Source: Molossus alvarezi (Eukaryota; Chordata; Mammalia; Chiroptera; Molossidae). From it: a stretch of DNA of 64,000 bases. Location: assembly GCA_037176705.1 (NCBI GenBank), contig CM073891.1, positions 46,626,571 to 46,690,570 on the forward strand, read 5' to 3'. The notes beneath the pieces were generated by a model. It was not told the DNA's origin. It worked only from the letters and a program-made list of their open reading frames with translations, and made no database searches. The first letter of the stretch is position 1; each line of letters opens with the position of its first letter. Position numbers and translations under genes: made by a program. Shown here one piece after another: positions 10,998-21,639 of this stretch.

Positions 10998-11359
10998 CAG
11001 TTCAGAAAATATATATCACATATTCTATTTGAAAATAATTTTAAAAATTACTCTAAAAACTAGAGGACTCTAGAGGAGGAAGTGATTAAGAGAGAGAAAA
11101 TTTCAACTGAGTTATCCTATCTATCTACACATACAAATTATCTCTAAATGTATATTTTTATGTACTCAGAAAATGCTTACTAATCAAGAAATAGCAGGAA
11201 TTACCTCAGAAACATTTTGGACTTTTGCCTCACATTCTACAACTTCCTTTAACCTCCTAGTTCACATTTCACAGACATCTTTTTTAAGACACATATAAAC
11301 ATGTATCTTCTATTAACTTGGGTTAAATCATGGCCAGAATTTAATATTATTTGGCATGA

Positions 11360-11550
11360 TCTAAGCTCTTTACAGATACATCTTTTAGTCCTGATAATAA
11401 ATTCATGGTGGTGGTAATATGGTGATTTCAGTTTTGCAAATGTAAAACTAAGGCACCAAGAGTTTGACTTGCTTAAGTCACAGAGTAAGCAAAGGCACAA
11501 GGGTTTTAAGAGAAGCAGTCTAGCATTGGACTTTAACTACTTGTGAGCCA
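11360..11550 (-). mobile_element. MIR SINE, reverse orientation
   Basis: Reads as the complement of MIR: 'ttttgcaaatgtaaaactaaggcac', then 'gacttgcttaagtcacagagt', then 'ggttttaagagaagcagtct'. The core (cagatgaggaaactgaggca-like) is recognisable but diverged. Confidence 0.68.
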
Positions 11551-11679
11551 TGCTTTTCTAAACATATATACCTAGTACTTAGCAAATACTATAAAAATAT
11601 GTGGTGCATGTTAAATGTACAGTAAATTTATAAAATTTTCAATAAATATTAACTATTATCTCTACTATTGTTTTATTCA

Positions 11680-11770
11680 ATAAATAAAAGTTCTGTGAGA
11701 GTAGGAACTAACTCAGATAGCTCAATGTTATATTACTGGGGCTCAGAAAAGGGCCTGAGAAAAAATGGTG
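11680..11770 (+). mobile_element. Possible L2 3'-end remnant
   Basis: 'gttctgtgagagtaggaact ... tactggggctcagaaaagg' resembles the 'gagggcagggactgtgtctg ... cagcacctagaacagtgcc' end of L2 elements. Short and weak. Confidence 0.35.
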
Positions 11771-11779
11771 CTTTCATTT

Positions 11780-12975
11780 TAAGAAATAAAAACACAGTGC
11801 TGGGCCTAGTAAGATAAAAAAAAAAAAAAAAATACACAGTTTTAGCTAAGAGCCATAAACTTTGTTAGATTGCATGACTGGGTGACCATTATAGGTAAGA
11901 TACCCAGTAAAACATTCTCTAAAGTTATGGCCACAATAATTGCTATTCTACCTCCTTTTGACAGCGTTTTCCTCAGCCTGGTCACACTGACCACGTCTTA
12001 CTTTCAACCACTTGCTCACGATTAAGTCTATCATTGGACACCATCCTGGTCATCTGTCTGAACTCCCTTTAGTTTCAGAGTTAGCCTACTGACAGAACAT
12101 ACCAGATATGTTTACTTAGGAATTGTAATTAGTAGACATTTATTAAAGGCAAATAAATCAGAGTTAACACAAAGAGATGTTTGTCTGTATTTACCTGTGA
12201 AAAAGAGAAATAAATCAAAAGAGAGAGAGAAAAAATTACTATGAATCAGCAATATTCACAGTGTTCTTGAGACGGTCATGGAGAAAGAAAGAATAAAATA
12301 GCGACTATAGTAAAAAAAAAAAAACAAAAACAAACCTTGTAGTCCTACTACATTATAGCAATTATTTTGCCTTCCTGACAGGGGGTAAAAAAAAAAATAA
12401 AAAAGCAAAAGAGAATGAGAAAGTTGGGAAGGGTGTGGTGTTGGTTCTTATTTAAATTCTGCTATGCCAGTAATTTCCTCATTATCGTTAAGTTACACCC
12501 AGCGGCCCAAATACTCTCACTGTTGTTTCTCAGTGTGCACCTGAACCAAATGCCTTGCATAGCCTAAGGTAGCATTTCAGGAAAATATGCATGTGTGCTT
12601 TTTACTTTTGTCATTCCCAAAGTAGCTTAGAAATTAAATTAATATTTCGTCCATTTGCATTGTAATTGTTTTCTGCTTAAATAAATCTGTGAGAATGCAC
12701 TCATAGTTTCTATACAATCTAATTCTTAACATCATAATTTTCGCTGCAGATATTTATATACAAACTACATAAGGATTTTGTGAATGCACTCTCTCTGTAA
12801 ATATCCGTAGCCAAATCATCATGAAGGTCTAAATATTTGACTTGCTTTAATCTAATTTTTTAGAAGTATTTTTTGTGTGCACTTGCCTCACTCATGAAGA
12901 TAGCATGTTTTTTGCAAGTTGTAAGCCTTTTGGTTAACCCAATGTTACAAATGAAATATCCACCTGGTAACAGGA
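11780..12975. other. Unassigned AT-rich sequence with short A-runs
   Basis: Contains A-runs at 11816-11832, 12313-12324 and 12388-12406. No repeat family or gene recognised. Confidence 0.5.
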
Positions 12976-12979
12976 TAAA

Positions 12980-13870
12980 CAGGTGCTGCATACCAGGATG
13001 AACCCAGATCAAAATTCAGCACCTAGATGTGCATGTTCTAGATCTGGGCCCCTGAATCATAGACAATTCAGTGAAACCAGGTATGTGAAAGCTGGATTAG
13101 AACATGTACATGATGGTGAATTTCCTGAAAAAGTTTTCTGTGAGCTACATTTCCTCCTCCATCCAAAGGGGTAGTTGCCAGCTTTGTCACATGAAGCCTA
13201 GCGGGAGGCGGTGGTGCTTTAACTAGTTCACTTAAGAACTTGGTGTGTGACCACTATAATTTGGGGAATATCTGACCCAAGAATTCTTGAGGATAAAGAG
13301 AGTGAATCACTTCTGTGATTTGTGGCCAGGATAGTTGCTGCAGTGTTGGAATCAGACAGTACTCTGAATTTGTTGGAGCCAAGGATGTGTGTGTTTCCTG
13401 TAATCCAAAGTGAGCCATGCACTTAGAAGGGCAGTGCCGCGTGGAATCTTCTTGGGTCCGGGCCAGTAGAGCAGCTCTCATCCAGGGGCAGAGACCCAAG
13501 CAGCCAGAGGATGCAAGGGCTTCCTGGGGGCTTCTGAAGGGTTTACAAACTACCTTGTGAAATAGAGATTTATCTATTGGAGTCAAGGGAACTGCATGCA
13601 AGTGAAAGAACACCAGGAAAATTTCTGAAGAACCTTTTGAAAGTGTCCAACTGAAATAGAGATGATTCTAAACATGTGCCAGTCCTGGCACCAGTTTATA
13701 ACTGAACAAACAGGGATCAGTTCGAGTGAAACTGCCTTGTTCCCGTTATCCTCCTCTCCTGTGCTTGGAGGGAGGCAGAACAGGAAGACTGAAAAGCCTA
13801 GCACTGCTCCTTCCAACTGTCGGAGACCACCTAGCTGCTGGCAAGGCAGGAAAGAAGTCTTGTTTATAAT
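12980..13870. other. GC-richer unexplained block with frames open on both strands
   Basis: Composition is visibly less AT-rich than the neighbours, and the block has no SINE/LINE landmark I recognise. Overlapping frames exist: 119 codons on the minus strand (13254-13613) and 128 on the plus strand (13662-14048). The plus frame runs out into the (ATC)n repeat and shows no domain. Options are an old processed pseudogene, an LTR, or a conserved non-coding element; I cannot choose. The patch 'gtgagctacatttcctcctcc' at about 13140 faintly recalls MIR. Confidence 0.45.
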
Positions 13871-13975
13871 GAAGGTTTATGTATCAAGTGACACCTTGGA
13901 CTGGACATTTTCAATTTTTGATTTGAAATCACTATATCACTCTATACCACTAAAAGTTAATATAGGACCCTTGAT

Positions 13976-14005
13976 TATCATCATCATCATCATCATCACC
14001 ATCAT
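13976..14005. repeat. (ATC)n microsatellite
   Basis: Trinucleotide run with one variant unit (acc). It produces a poly-isoleucine stretch in an otherwise meaningless frame. Confidence 0.95.
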
Positions 14006-14315
14006 GGGAAAGTCACAAGACATGTCTATATTTCACCTAATACTATAGGAAAATATTTATCAGTTAAATAAATTTTGAAAGCAAAATAGGAGACATTTTG
14101 ATTACAATATACATCCTATATGTTATGTTTCTATGAGATTTGTGCACAAATATATACTTCCTGATATATGTATATATATATATCTCTTCCTAACTTTGAC
14201 CTTCATATAATGAGAATCTGACAATAAGATCTAGAATAACATAAAGTCAACAGCTAAAACCTGAAGAATGATACTTTAACTCTGGATATTTCCTACTAGT
14301 TTTATGCTAATTTTA

Positions 14316-14570
14316 TTATTACTTTTCCTAGTTTTTTTTTTTTTTTAACTCACCTTAAGATATTTTTCTATTTATATTCAGATAGAGTGGGAGGGAGAGA
14401 GCGAGAGAAACATCAATGTGAGAGAGACATATCAACTGGCTGCCTCCTGCATGACCCTGACCAGGGGCGGGGATGATCCACGACCGAGGTACATGCCCTT
14501 GACCAGAATCGAACCCGTGACTCTGGTCCACAGGCCAACGCTCTACCACTGAGCCAAACTGGCCAGGGCT
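14316..14570 (-). mobile_element. VES SINE, full length
   Basis: The minus-strand head begins at 14570 ('agccctggccagtttggctc'), with a B-box-like ggttcgattct, 'catgcaggaggcagccagtt', the CT block and 'atatcttaaggtgagtt' before the tail. TSD of 15 bp: 14301-14315 tttatgctaatttta and 14571-14585 tttatgcttatttta, one mismatch. The tail includes a 15-T run and some extra AT sequence. Confidence 0.95.
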
Positions 14571-14984
14571 TTATGCTTATTTTAAAAATCCGACAAAATT
14601 CTAGTTAAATGTTCAAGGTCCAATCTTAGCTCCTAGTATGTTTTGTTATTTATCTAAAATTTTTAGGTTTGAAAAGGATGTTTTATGTTTGTGTTTTGCA
14701 TCTAGAGAATAAAATGTTTTAGGGATGACTACTACTATATTTGGTAGGTAGCAGTGAATAATAGTTGCATGAATATTTAAAGGACTATAAATTTTGGAGG
14801 ATGCCATAATTATTTGGTGTATTTTTAAAATCTTACTTGTTTTCATATTTACTTTAGCATTTAAGACATTCTAATCTATCATTTTTTAAGTACTTTTATT
14901 GTAATGTCAATAAAATGAGTTGGTATGAAGCTAGCAAATATTCATAGTTCTATTTTTTATGGAATCATCTGTAAACGTTCTTAT

Positions 14985-15150
14985 GGCAAAGTGGAAAAGC
15001 ATATTTAACGTTAAACAAATGTGAATATGAGCCGAGATTTTTTTTGCCATTAAATGGCTGTTTGACTTTAAAGTTCAGTTTATTCATCAGTAAAATAATT
15101 AGAAAAATAATATCGATCCTTTAGGATTGCATACAAAGATTTTTTAAACC
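14985..15150 (+). mobile_element. MIR SINE, decayed
   Basis: 'gtggaaaagcatatttaacg', 'ggctgtttgactttaaagttc', 'agtttattcatcagtaaaat' and 'ctttaggattgcatacaaag' follow the MIR order (gtgtgacctt / cagtttcctcatctgtaaaat / aggattgttgtgagg). Confidence 0.55.
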
Positions 15151-15159
15151 TTCTTATAC

Positions 15160-15530
15160 TTAAAATTTCTTTCTAATACCTCTTTATTTATTACATAAGA
15201 AGCAATGTAATATAAATGACTATTCTAAAACAGGTAGATTATAAATTGACATTCCTTCCTGTGTTATACAGACTCCTTCATAGATTTTTCTAGGATTGTT
15301 CTTTCTCAGATTTCTATTTAAGGTGCTAGGGATAAAGTTGCTTACTTAGTTTTTCATTTATAAGTTTAAAATCAGGTAGTCTAACATTCATCTGAATGAC
15401 TGTCTAGATGGATAATAGAGCCATTTTTTACTCACTGCAAATTCCACGGGGCTGAAATTCACCTGTTCCACATTCCACATTACTGTATGTACCTGCCATG
15501 TAGTCTACAGCATATTAACTCTCTCTGGTT
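15160..15530. other. Unassigned sequence
   Basis: No gene or repeat recognised. Confidence 0.45.
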
Positions 15531-15534
15531 CCCT

Positions 15535-15665
15535 GGGGGAGCAGAGATGGTAGGGAGGAGGGATTGACCAAAAAGAGAGAATAACTCATGGACACAGTGG
15601 TAGGAGGGAGTGTTGTGGAGGTGGAAGAGGGGAAAAATGGTGGTGGAAAGAAAAAATAAAATCAG
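15535..15665 (+). mobile_element. LINE-1 3' UTR fragment
   Basis: 'gagaataactcatggacaca', 'gtggtaggagggagtgttgtg', 'gaaaaatggtggtggaaag' and an A-rich end repeat the 3' UTR motif seen at 22720-22830 (actcatggacatggataata ... ggtgataaatggtgatg). Confidence 0.55.
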
Positions 15666-16225
15666 ATTATAAAAAACTGAATGAGACTCTTAATGGGACT
15701 GAAATATTGCTTTGCAGGTACAAAGGAGGGAGGAATTGGATCAACAGTCCCCACTAAATATGTGATCTAATATTAACAATGAGCTAGTATAATTTATCCA
15801 TTTAAAATTGTCTTTGTGCATTGAAAAGAGGGTCAAAACTGCTTTTGGTTTTCCCAGAATGGTGTTTTGTAGAAAAAGCAATAAAGCCATTAGTGTTGCC
15901 CTAGTCACTAATTTAACAAATCTGTTTGCTTGCAACCTCTGTGCACTATAGAATAAGATCTATGCAAAATTTTGTATTAATAAATTATCATACAATGGGG
16001 CAAAATATTTTTAATTTAATATCTTAATAGGATATTTATTTGATTAGTTTAAAAAATTAGCCTGGAACTTTAGGCAAATGACATTCAAGGCAATTCCTTG
16101 GTTTCGTGGAAAGGATTAGTGTTAGACTAGTAAAATATGATGACTTTACAAAGTAAATTACACCACACATCATTAGAATTATTTTACTTATTGATGTGCT
16201 TATAGTTCTTTTAAAAAATGTTTAA

Positions 16226-16451
16226 GCCCTGGCCGGTTTGGCTCAGCGGTTAGAGCATCGGCCTGCGGTCTGGAGAGACCCGGGTTCGGTTCCCGCTAAG
16301 GGCACGTACTTCGGTTGCAGTTTGTCCCCGGCCCTGGTTGGTCGTGCGGGTGGCGGCCACTCGATGTGTCCCTTTCACGTCGATATTTCTCTCTCTCTCT
16401 CCCTCCCACTCTATCTGTACAAAAATTGGAAAAATGTCCTCGGGTGAGGAT
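16226..16451 (+). mobile_element. VES SINE, full length, young-looking
   Basis: Exact 13-bp TSD aaaaaatgtttaa at 16213-16225 and 16452-16464. Head gccctggccggtttggctca, body with 'ctaagggcacgtacttcggt' and 'cgatgtgtccctttcacgtc', CT block, then 'gtcctcgggtgaggat'. CpG sites are still present in the head and body, which fits a recent insertion. Element class: tRNA-derived, no protein, mobilised by L1. Confidence 0.97.
16239..16293 (+). promoter_or_regulatory. Internal Pol III promoter of a VES SINE (A and B boxes)
   Basis: A box tggctcagcgg (16239-16249) fits TRGYNNANNNG exactly. B box ggttcggttcc (16283-16293) fits GGTTCGANTCC with one change. The 33-base gap is tRNA-like. This is the tRNA-derived promoter of the SINE, not a tRNA gene: no acceptor-stem pairing at the correct distance. 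Confidence 0.85.
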
Positions 16452-16524
16452 AAAAAATGTTTAAAACCTTCTTGCATTCACAGGTCTTTAAAGTGTGTAA
16501 AATAGCGCATAAGGTAATGTTTCA

Positions 16525-16725
16525 TAGTGGTTAGAAAAGAAAATTAAATAGACCTGGCATCGAACCTTATTCAGCTATTTAAATGATGTGATCTGCTCTG
16601 CTTTCTTATCTGTAAACTAGGATTTTACTACATGCTTTATAGTTTATGGCAAGTTTTAACTAAATTTAGAGCAATTTTGAACCAGGTTCAATGTAAGTTT
16701 TCAATAAATAAGAGCTAAAATAATG
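16525..16725 (+). mobile_element. MIR SINE
   Basis: 'tagacctggcatcgaacctt', 'gctttcttatctgtaaacta', then 'aagttttcaataaataagag' match the MIR order from tRNA-related head to L2-like end. Confidence 0.75.
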
Positions 16726-16924
16726 TGATGTTCAATACTCAGCAAGATAATATATTTTAGAAGCAAGAAAAGAACTGAAAGGAGGGCAGCACTGTCCATG
16801 TAAAAATGTAGTTGAACTTGAAGACCAATGATTGAGGAGACTATGTTATGATTAAGCAAATTCAGTAAATTGATGAATAAGCATACACTTCTGTTATTAC
16901 TTTATAATACAAATATATAAGATA

Positions 16925-16985
16925 TGTCTTTTTATTTTTTATAATGTTTCTCGGATTCATCTGTGTCGTAGCATGTATACTTTAT
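16925..16985 (-). mobile_element. Short old LINE-1 3'-end remnant
   Basis: 'tttctcggattcatctgtgtcgtagcatgt' (split here) resembles the complement of an old L1 3' end ('catgctacaacatggatgaa'). Very short. Confidence 0.4.
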
Positions 16986-17006
16986 TCTTCCTTTCTTCCT
17001 TCCTTC

Positions 17007-17057
<51 letters not shown>

Positions 17058-17075
17058 TTTTCTTTCTTTCTTCTT
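16985..17075. repeat. (TTCC)n/(TTTC)n microsatellite
   Basis: A tetranucleotide array of about 90 bp directly abutting the T-rich 3' boundary of the minus-strand L1 that starts at 17076. Most simply it grew out of that L1's poly(A) tail. Confidence 0.95.
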
Positions 17076-17388
17076 AAATTAGTTTATTTTTGTTACAGAT
17101 GTTTCTTCTTTTCCCCCCACTGATTCCCCGCCCTGTCCCCAGCTTTGTTGTCCATGTCTATTGTTCATGCATACATGCATATAAGTTCTGTGGTTTATCT
17201 CTCCCCCACCACCCCATCTTCTGGGGACTGTCAGTCTGTACCCCATTTCCACATCTCTGGGACTACCCCAATCCTCAGACTTATGTTCATTATATTCCAC
17301 AAATAAGTGACATCATATGTTACTTGTCTTTCTCTGTTTGGCTTGTTTTGCTTAGGATAATACTTTCCAGTTCCCTCATACAACTCAA
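17076..17388 (-). mobile_element. LINE-1 3' UTR (tail part of a 5'-inverted L1)
   Basis: The same 3' UTR is found at 32844 and 56798: 'tttttgttacagatgtttct', C-rich tract, 'ttgttgtccatgtctattgt', 'tctgtggtttatctctccc', 'tcagtctgtaccccatttcc'. Then 'aataagtgacatcatatg' and 'ggcttgttttgcttaggata'. At about 17388 the sequence switches strand without a gap. Confidence 0.88.
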
Positions 17389-17850
17389 CAGAAGGAAGAC
17401 AAAGAACCCAATTAAAAAATGGGCAGAGGAACTAAATAGACACCTCTCCAAACAGGACATACTGAAGAAATGGCTAAGAGACATATGAAGAAATGCCCAA
17501 CATCACTAATCATCAGAGAGATGCAAATTAAAACAACAATGAGGTATCACCTCACACCTGTCAGAATGGCCGCCATCAACAAATCATCAAACAAGTGTTG
17601 GCGAGGGTGTGGAGAAAAGGGGACTCTAGTACCCTGTTGGTGGGAATGCAGCCACTATGGAAAACAATATGGTGTTACCTCAAAAAATTAAAAATTGAAC
17701 TTCCATTTGACCCAGTGATTCTACTTCTAGGAATATATCCTAAGAAGCCTGAAACACCATCAGAAAGAATATATGTACCCCCATGTTCGTAGCAGCACTA
17801 TTTACAATAGCTAAGATCTGGAAACAGCCCAAATGTCCATCTTTCAATAC
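17389..17850 (+). mobile_element. LINE-1 ORF2 C-terminal segment, inverted relative to its own 3' UTR
   Basis: Starts 'atacaactcaacagaaggaa' and runs through the ORF2 C-terminal domain. The Cys/His motif is spoiled: the CX3C pair is intact, but the His codon has become Pro ('ctagtaccctgttgg') and a short deletion removes the 'actggtgc' region. It continues to 'ctggaaacagcccaaatgtc'. Together with 17076-17388 this is one L1 insertion with 5' inversion (twin priming). Confidence 0.88.
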
Positions 17851-17859
17851 CTTTTTAAG

Positions 17860-18655
17860 AATAGCTACACTAGTAGCAAATCTTCAGGAAATATTGTTTT
17901 AACTATATAAAAAATAATATTGGTTTTCTGTGGCTTAAAAAATCATAAACAGTATAAAATTTTTAAAATTAACCAGAAAAATAATTTGCATAATTTATTC
18001 TAAACCATAAATTTCTGTCTCTAAACATGCTTACAAAACAAACAAACAAAAAAAGACAAATATTCCAAGTTAAAAACAAGTGAAAGACACTAGCAAACAT
18101 TTCAAAAAGAGAACAAAAAATCAATAAATATTTGAAAAATATAATAAAAATATAATTTAAAGTAAAATATTTTATTTGTGTTATATTGGATAACCCATTA
18201 TTAACAGGTTGTCAAGGATGAAGAGGAGAGATTGTCTACTACATTTCCTGTGAGAGGATTACATGGAGGGCAAAGTTTTTCAAGGAGAAAAAACAATTGT
18301 TGGGAACTAGACGAATATCTCTTGATCTAATAATTCTAACTCTATGCAATTATGTTTACATTATTTTTAACAGTCATTACATAATATGTACACTATTGCT
18401 CAGAATAACCATTGAAGAACCAGCTTTGATTTGCATTTATTATCATGGAAATATATGCATATTATGCTGTTTTTTTTTAAGTGACCAAAAATGTACTCAG
18501 AGTGACCTACTTGTAAGAAATAAGACTATGTATTCATATGTGTATCCATCCACCCATACATACATACATGCATACATACATGCAGTAACAACTTATATGC
18601 ATGTATGTGCCTATGTAACTGGTTGTTAACTAACAGTTATCTTTGGGTGGTAACA
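17860..18655. other. Unassigned AT-rich sequence
   Basis: No gene. The plus frame of 110 codons at 18297-18629 ends in tyrosine/histidine repeats encoded by the (CATA)n run and is not credible. Confidence 0.5.
18553..18583. repeat. (CATA)n microsatellite, imperfect
   Basis: catacatacatacatgcatacatacatgc: tetranucleotide units with C/G variants. Confidence 0.85.
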
Positions 18656-18659
18656 TGGA

Positions 18660-18970
18660 TAGTTTTAATTTCCTTTTTTATTGATAAACACATTTTAAAT
18701 TTATTTTTTATTTAATATAGTTGGTTTACAACCTTGCATTGATTATATTAGTTTTAGGTGTACAATATAGTGATTCAACATTTTTATAGCTTACAGTGTA
18801 ATCACCACACTAATTCTAGTGATTATTTGTCACCATGTGAACTTAGCACAATGTTATTGACTAGATTTCCCTTCCCCTTTTCATCCATTTTCTTCCCCTC
18901 TTTCTGGTAACCATCCCTTGGGTCTCTGTTCCTGTGAGTCTGTATTTGTTTATTTATTGTGTGTCTTTTT
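18660..18970 (-). mobile_element. Old LINE-1 3' UTR fragment
   Basis: 'ttttattgataaacac', 'ttggtttacaaccttgcatt', 'ttttaggtgtacaatatagt', 'gattcaacatttttatagc', 'aatcaccacactaattctag' and 'ctggtaaccatcccttggg' with 'ctgtgagtctgtatttg' follow, in order, the complement of an old mammalian L1 3' end. Confidence 0.65.
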
Positions 18971-18979
18971 TTTTTAAAG

Positions 18980-20460
18980 TAAGTCTCTGTAGTTTTTAAT
19001 AAAAAGTAATACAAGCTATAATAAATTATGTTAAGTAAAAGAATAGGTGAGGAAAAAGAAAACAAGGCACAAGTGAAAGAAAAATGTAGTCAATTAATGT
19101 ATACTGTGAAGTAGGAATACCTGAGCATTGGCTATCATTGGTATTGTATAGATTATTCATTTATGTCTGCTAATGTTCAGTGTAGCATATTCCTGTCTGT
19201 TGGAATATATGGGTGAGACATTTTTAGATTAAAGGTTTTAATAAATCTGTCCATAACCATCCATAATTACAAACACATGAATACTTTGCCTGAAGCAGTC
19301 ATTGTACATATGATGATGCATGCCCACCACTGTTGAACTTGCAAAGATTGTTTTTTCTTTGCATCTGAAGTTAAAATAAGATTTGATTTGTGATTTTATA
19401 TTTTTGCTTCATGAGGTACTCCCTTTTATACCCCCACTTCTACTTCCTGCACTCCTCAGTTGATGCATTGATTACTCAATTCCCCATATTCCTTTGGATG
19501 TGTTTAAATAAAGTTAAGTTTAGTGTTTCCTTATAGCATTCCTTTTGAGCCTCTGAAAAGTTCTTGCCCCAAACTGTTTTCCATAAATATTTGTTTGAGA
19601 AAATAACAGCAGGTCTTTCCATTTTATTATACCCCTGGTTTCTTGCTTAGCAGATAAGGTTTCGGGACTATACTTTGGGTTAACCTTTTTTTAGTATTCA
19701 GTGTTGAAATATTACTTATAGGCGGCTTGGTTTTGGAAAGACATGTAGAATATATGAAAAGGCTGTTTTGATAGTGTTATGTAGTATGACATAACAATAG
19801 AAAAAGTGTTATACGGCATGACATAAAAAGAGAAAAATATTGGTTAAGATACAAAAGAAAGAATTATATTGGTGATAATACATCTTAATAGAAGGAGATA
19901 TCAATCAATGTTTTTATTTACATAAAATTCTTCCATCTGGTACAATTCTAGAAAGAAAATAAATACTAAGGTGAAGTGCTTAATCTCATTTTACAGAGTT
20001 AATAATAATAACGAAGTAGAATGAAACAAACTTCTGTGCTCACTTCTTTTGCAACAGCATACAGCTGGATTCTATCATTTATTGTGTATATTATTTAAAA
20101 ACTATTTCTTTAAGCTTTGATCATGTAGTTTTTTTTTACATCTGGTTCTATTTGGCATTTGCTACAGAGAGTGTATAACAAGTTAGGTGACCATATATAT
20201 ACATCTATAATAAAAAGAGTGTTTATTATCTATAAAATATACATGTATACTATTTACGTATAATTTAATTGCTATTTATATTGTCGATAAACATCTATCA
20301 GTATGATTTTAAAACAGTTAAAAGTAAAGTAGTTAAAGTTGTATGTTATTTTAATTCCAAATCTCAATTTGGTTGTTGCTGCTAATTCACTACCATACAT
20401 ATTTAAGCTACTATTATATGTCCTTAAATATGTATGCTTTTTTTCTGTACTCAGTATTTA
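18980..20460. other. Unassigned AT-rich sequence
   Basis: About 1.5 kb without recognised repeat or gene. Scattered AT-rich simple sequence only. Confidence 0.5.
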
Positions 20461-20464
20461 TTGG

Positions 20465-20690
20465 GAAGCAATATAATTATAGGTTAAAACTTCAGATTCT
20501 GCTTCACTCTGAGACCCTGTGCATATAACCAAACTTCTCACTGACCCAGTTAACTTAACCAAAAATGAATTTAATCATAGCATTTACTTTATAGGGTAAT
20601 TGTAAGGATTTAAAGAGAGAAAACTTTAACATTCTATTAAAACATAAACTATTCAGAATGGTAGATGGCAATTAAACACTCAAAAAAGTT
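20465..20690 (+). mobile_element. MIR SINE, decayed
   Basis: 'ttcagattctgcttcactct', 'gaatttaatcatagcattta' and 'agggtaattgtaaggattta' align in order with the MIR head, core and 'agggttgttgtgaggattaa' region. Confidence 0.58.
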
Positions 20691-20693
20691 AGA

Positions 20694-20724
<31 letters not shown>
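20694..20724. repeat. (ATT)n microsatellite
   Basis: About ten trinucleotide units. Confidence 0.95.
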
Positions 20725-20729
20725 TTACC

Positions 20730-21635
20730 TTTACATTTACATTGTTTGTTTCCTCACAAGAAATATTTTCTGTCTCTTTAGAATCAGTTATTTTAGATAA
20801 AGTGGATGTAGATCAGTTATCAAAACTGTATTATCAAGTAAGAGATGGCTGAATTACAGAAGTTGTCCAAATGCTGTATTATTTTTGTTCCAAAATAGTT
20901 TTCTCTAGTGATTGTGCATTGAAAGGGAATTTGCAAAAACAAAAAGTAAAGTGAAGAAGAACAGAAAAGAGTAGAATGCTTTCTTTCTGTGATAAAAATG
21001 GAAAAATAAGATTATGCAGATATATATTTGTTTATTTTGTGCAGATACATGCATACGCATACACATATATAGGTACAAACATGCACATATACATAAGAAA
21101 AGAAAAACAAGCAATCATATATAATAAAAATGAGAGCAAGATTTTGATATTTTAATACAACTTTTACTCTTGAACCATGTAAATTTTACATATTTGACTT
21201 AAAAAAAATTGAAAAAAAAATGAGGCTAACATATACATTTAAATAGTACATTTTTTCAGATAACTGAAATGTAGTACTCTGTGCCTTAAGGCAAATATTC
21301 TTCAGTGATATATACTCTCTTGTTTGAAATAATAGGCCCCATATAAATTAAAGATATGTTCAATAATGTGACACCTTACTCTTTCATTTGCTGACAAAAT
21401 ATTACAACATTTTAAAATTGAGGAATAGTGCCCATGGTATCTTAAGAATGAAAGAATGTGTAAATAACATAATGTTTCTTGTAACTTGCCTTTCTTCACA
21501 TTTTAGAAAAAGATATTGATTATAAATATTAACTCATATGTAAAACCACATACAATGTTGCTACAAAACTTATGACAAAAAGTATTTCCAACTGCTGAAT
21601 GCAACTGGAAAACATACTATTAAGAAAATAAAAGT
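20730..21635. other. Unassigned AT-rich sequence
   Basis: No gene or named repeat seen. Confidence 0.5.
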
Positions 21636-21639
21636 TTTC

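Noticed and set aside
13662..14048. 128-codon plus-strand frame as a possible small gene
   Set aside because: It runs through an (ATC)n microsatellite, has no domain or signal peptide, and an overlapping minus frame is equally open.
16239..16293. tRNA gene suggested by good A and B boxes
   Set aside because: It is the tRNA-derived head of a VES SINE with TSDs and a tail. Stem pairing of a mature tRNA is not present.
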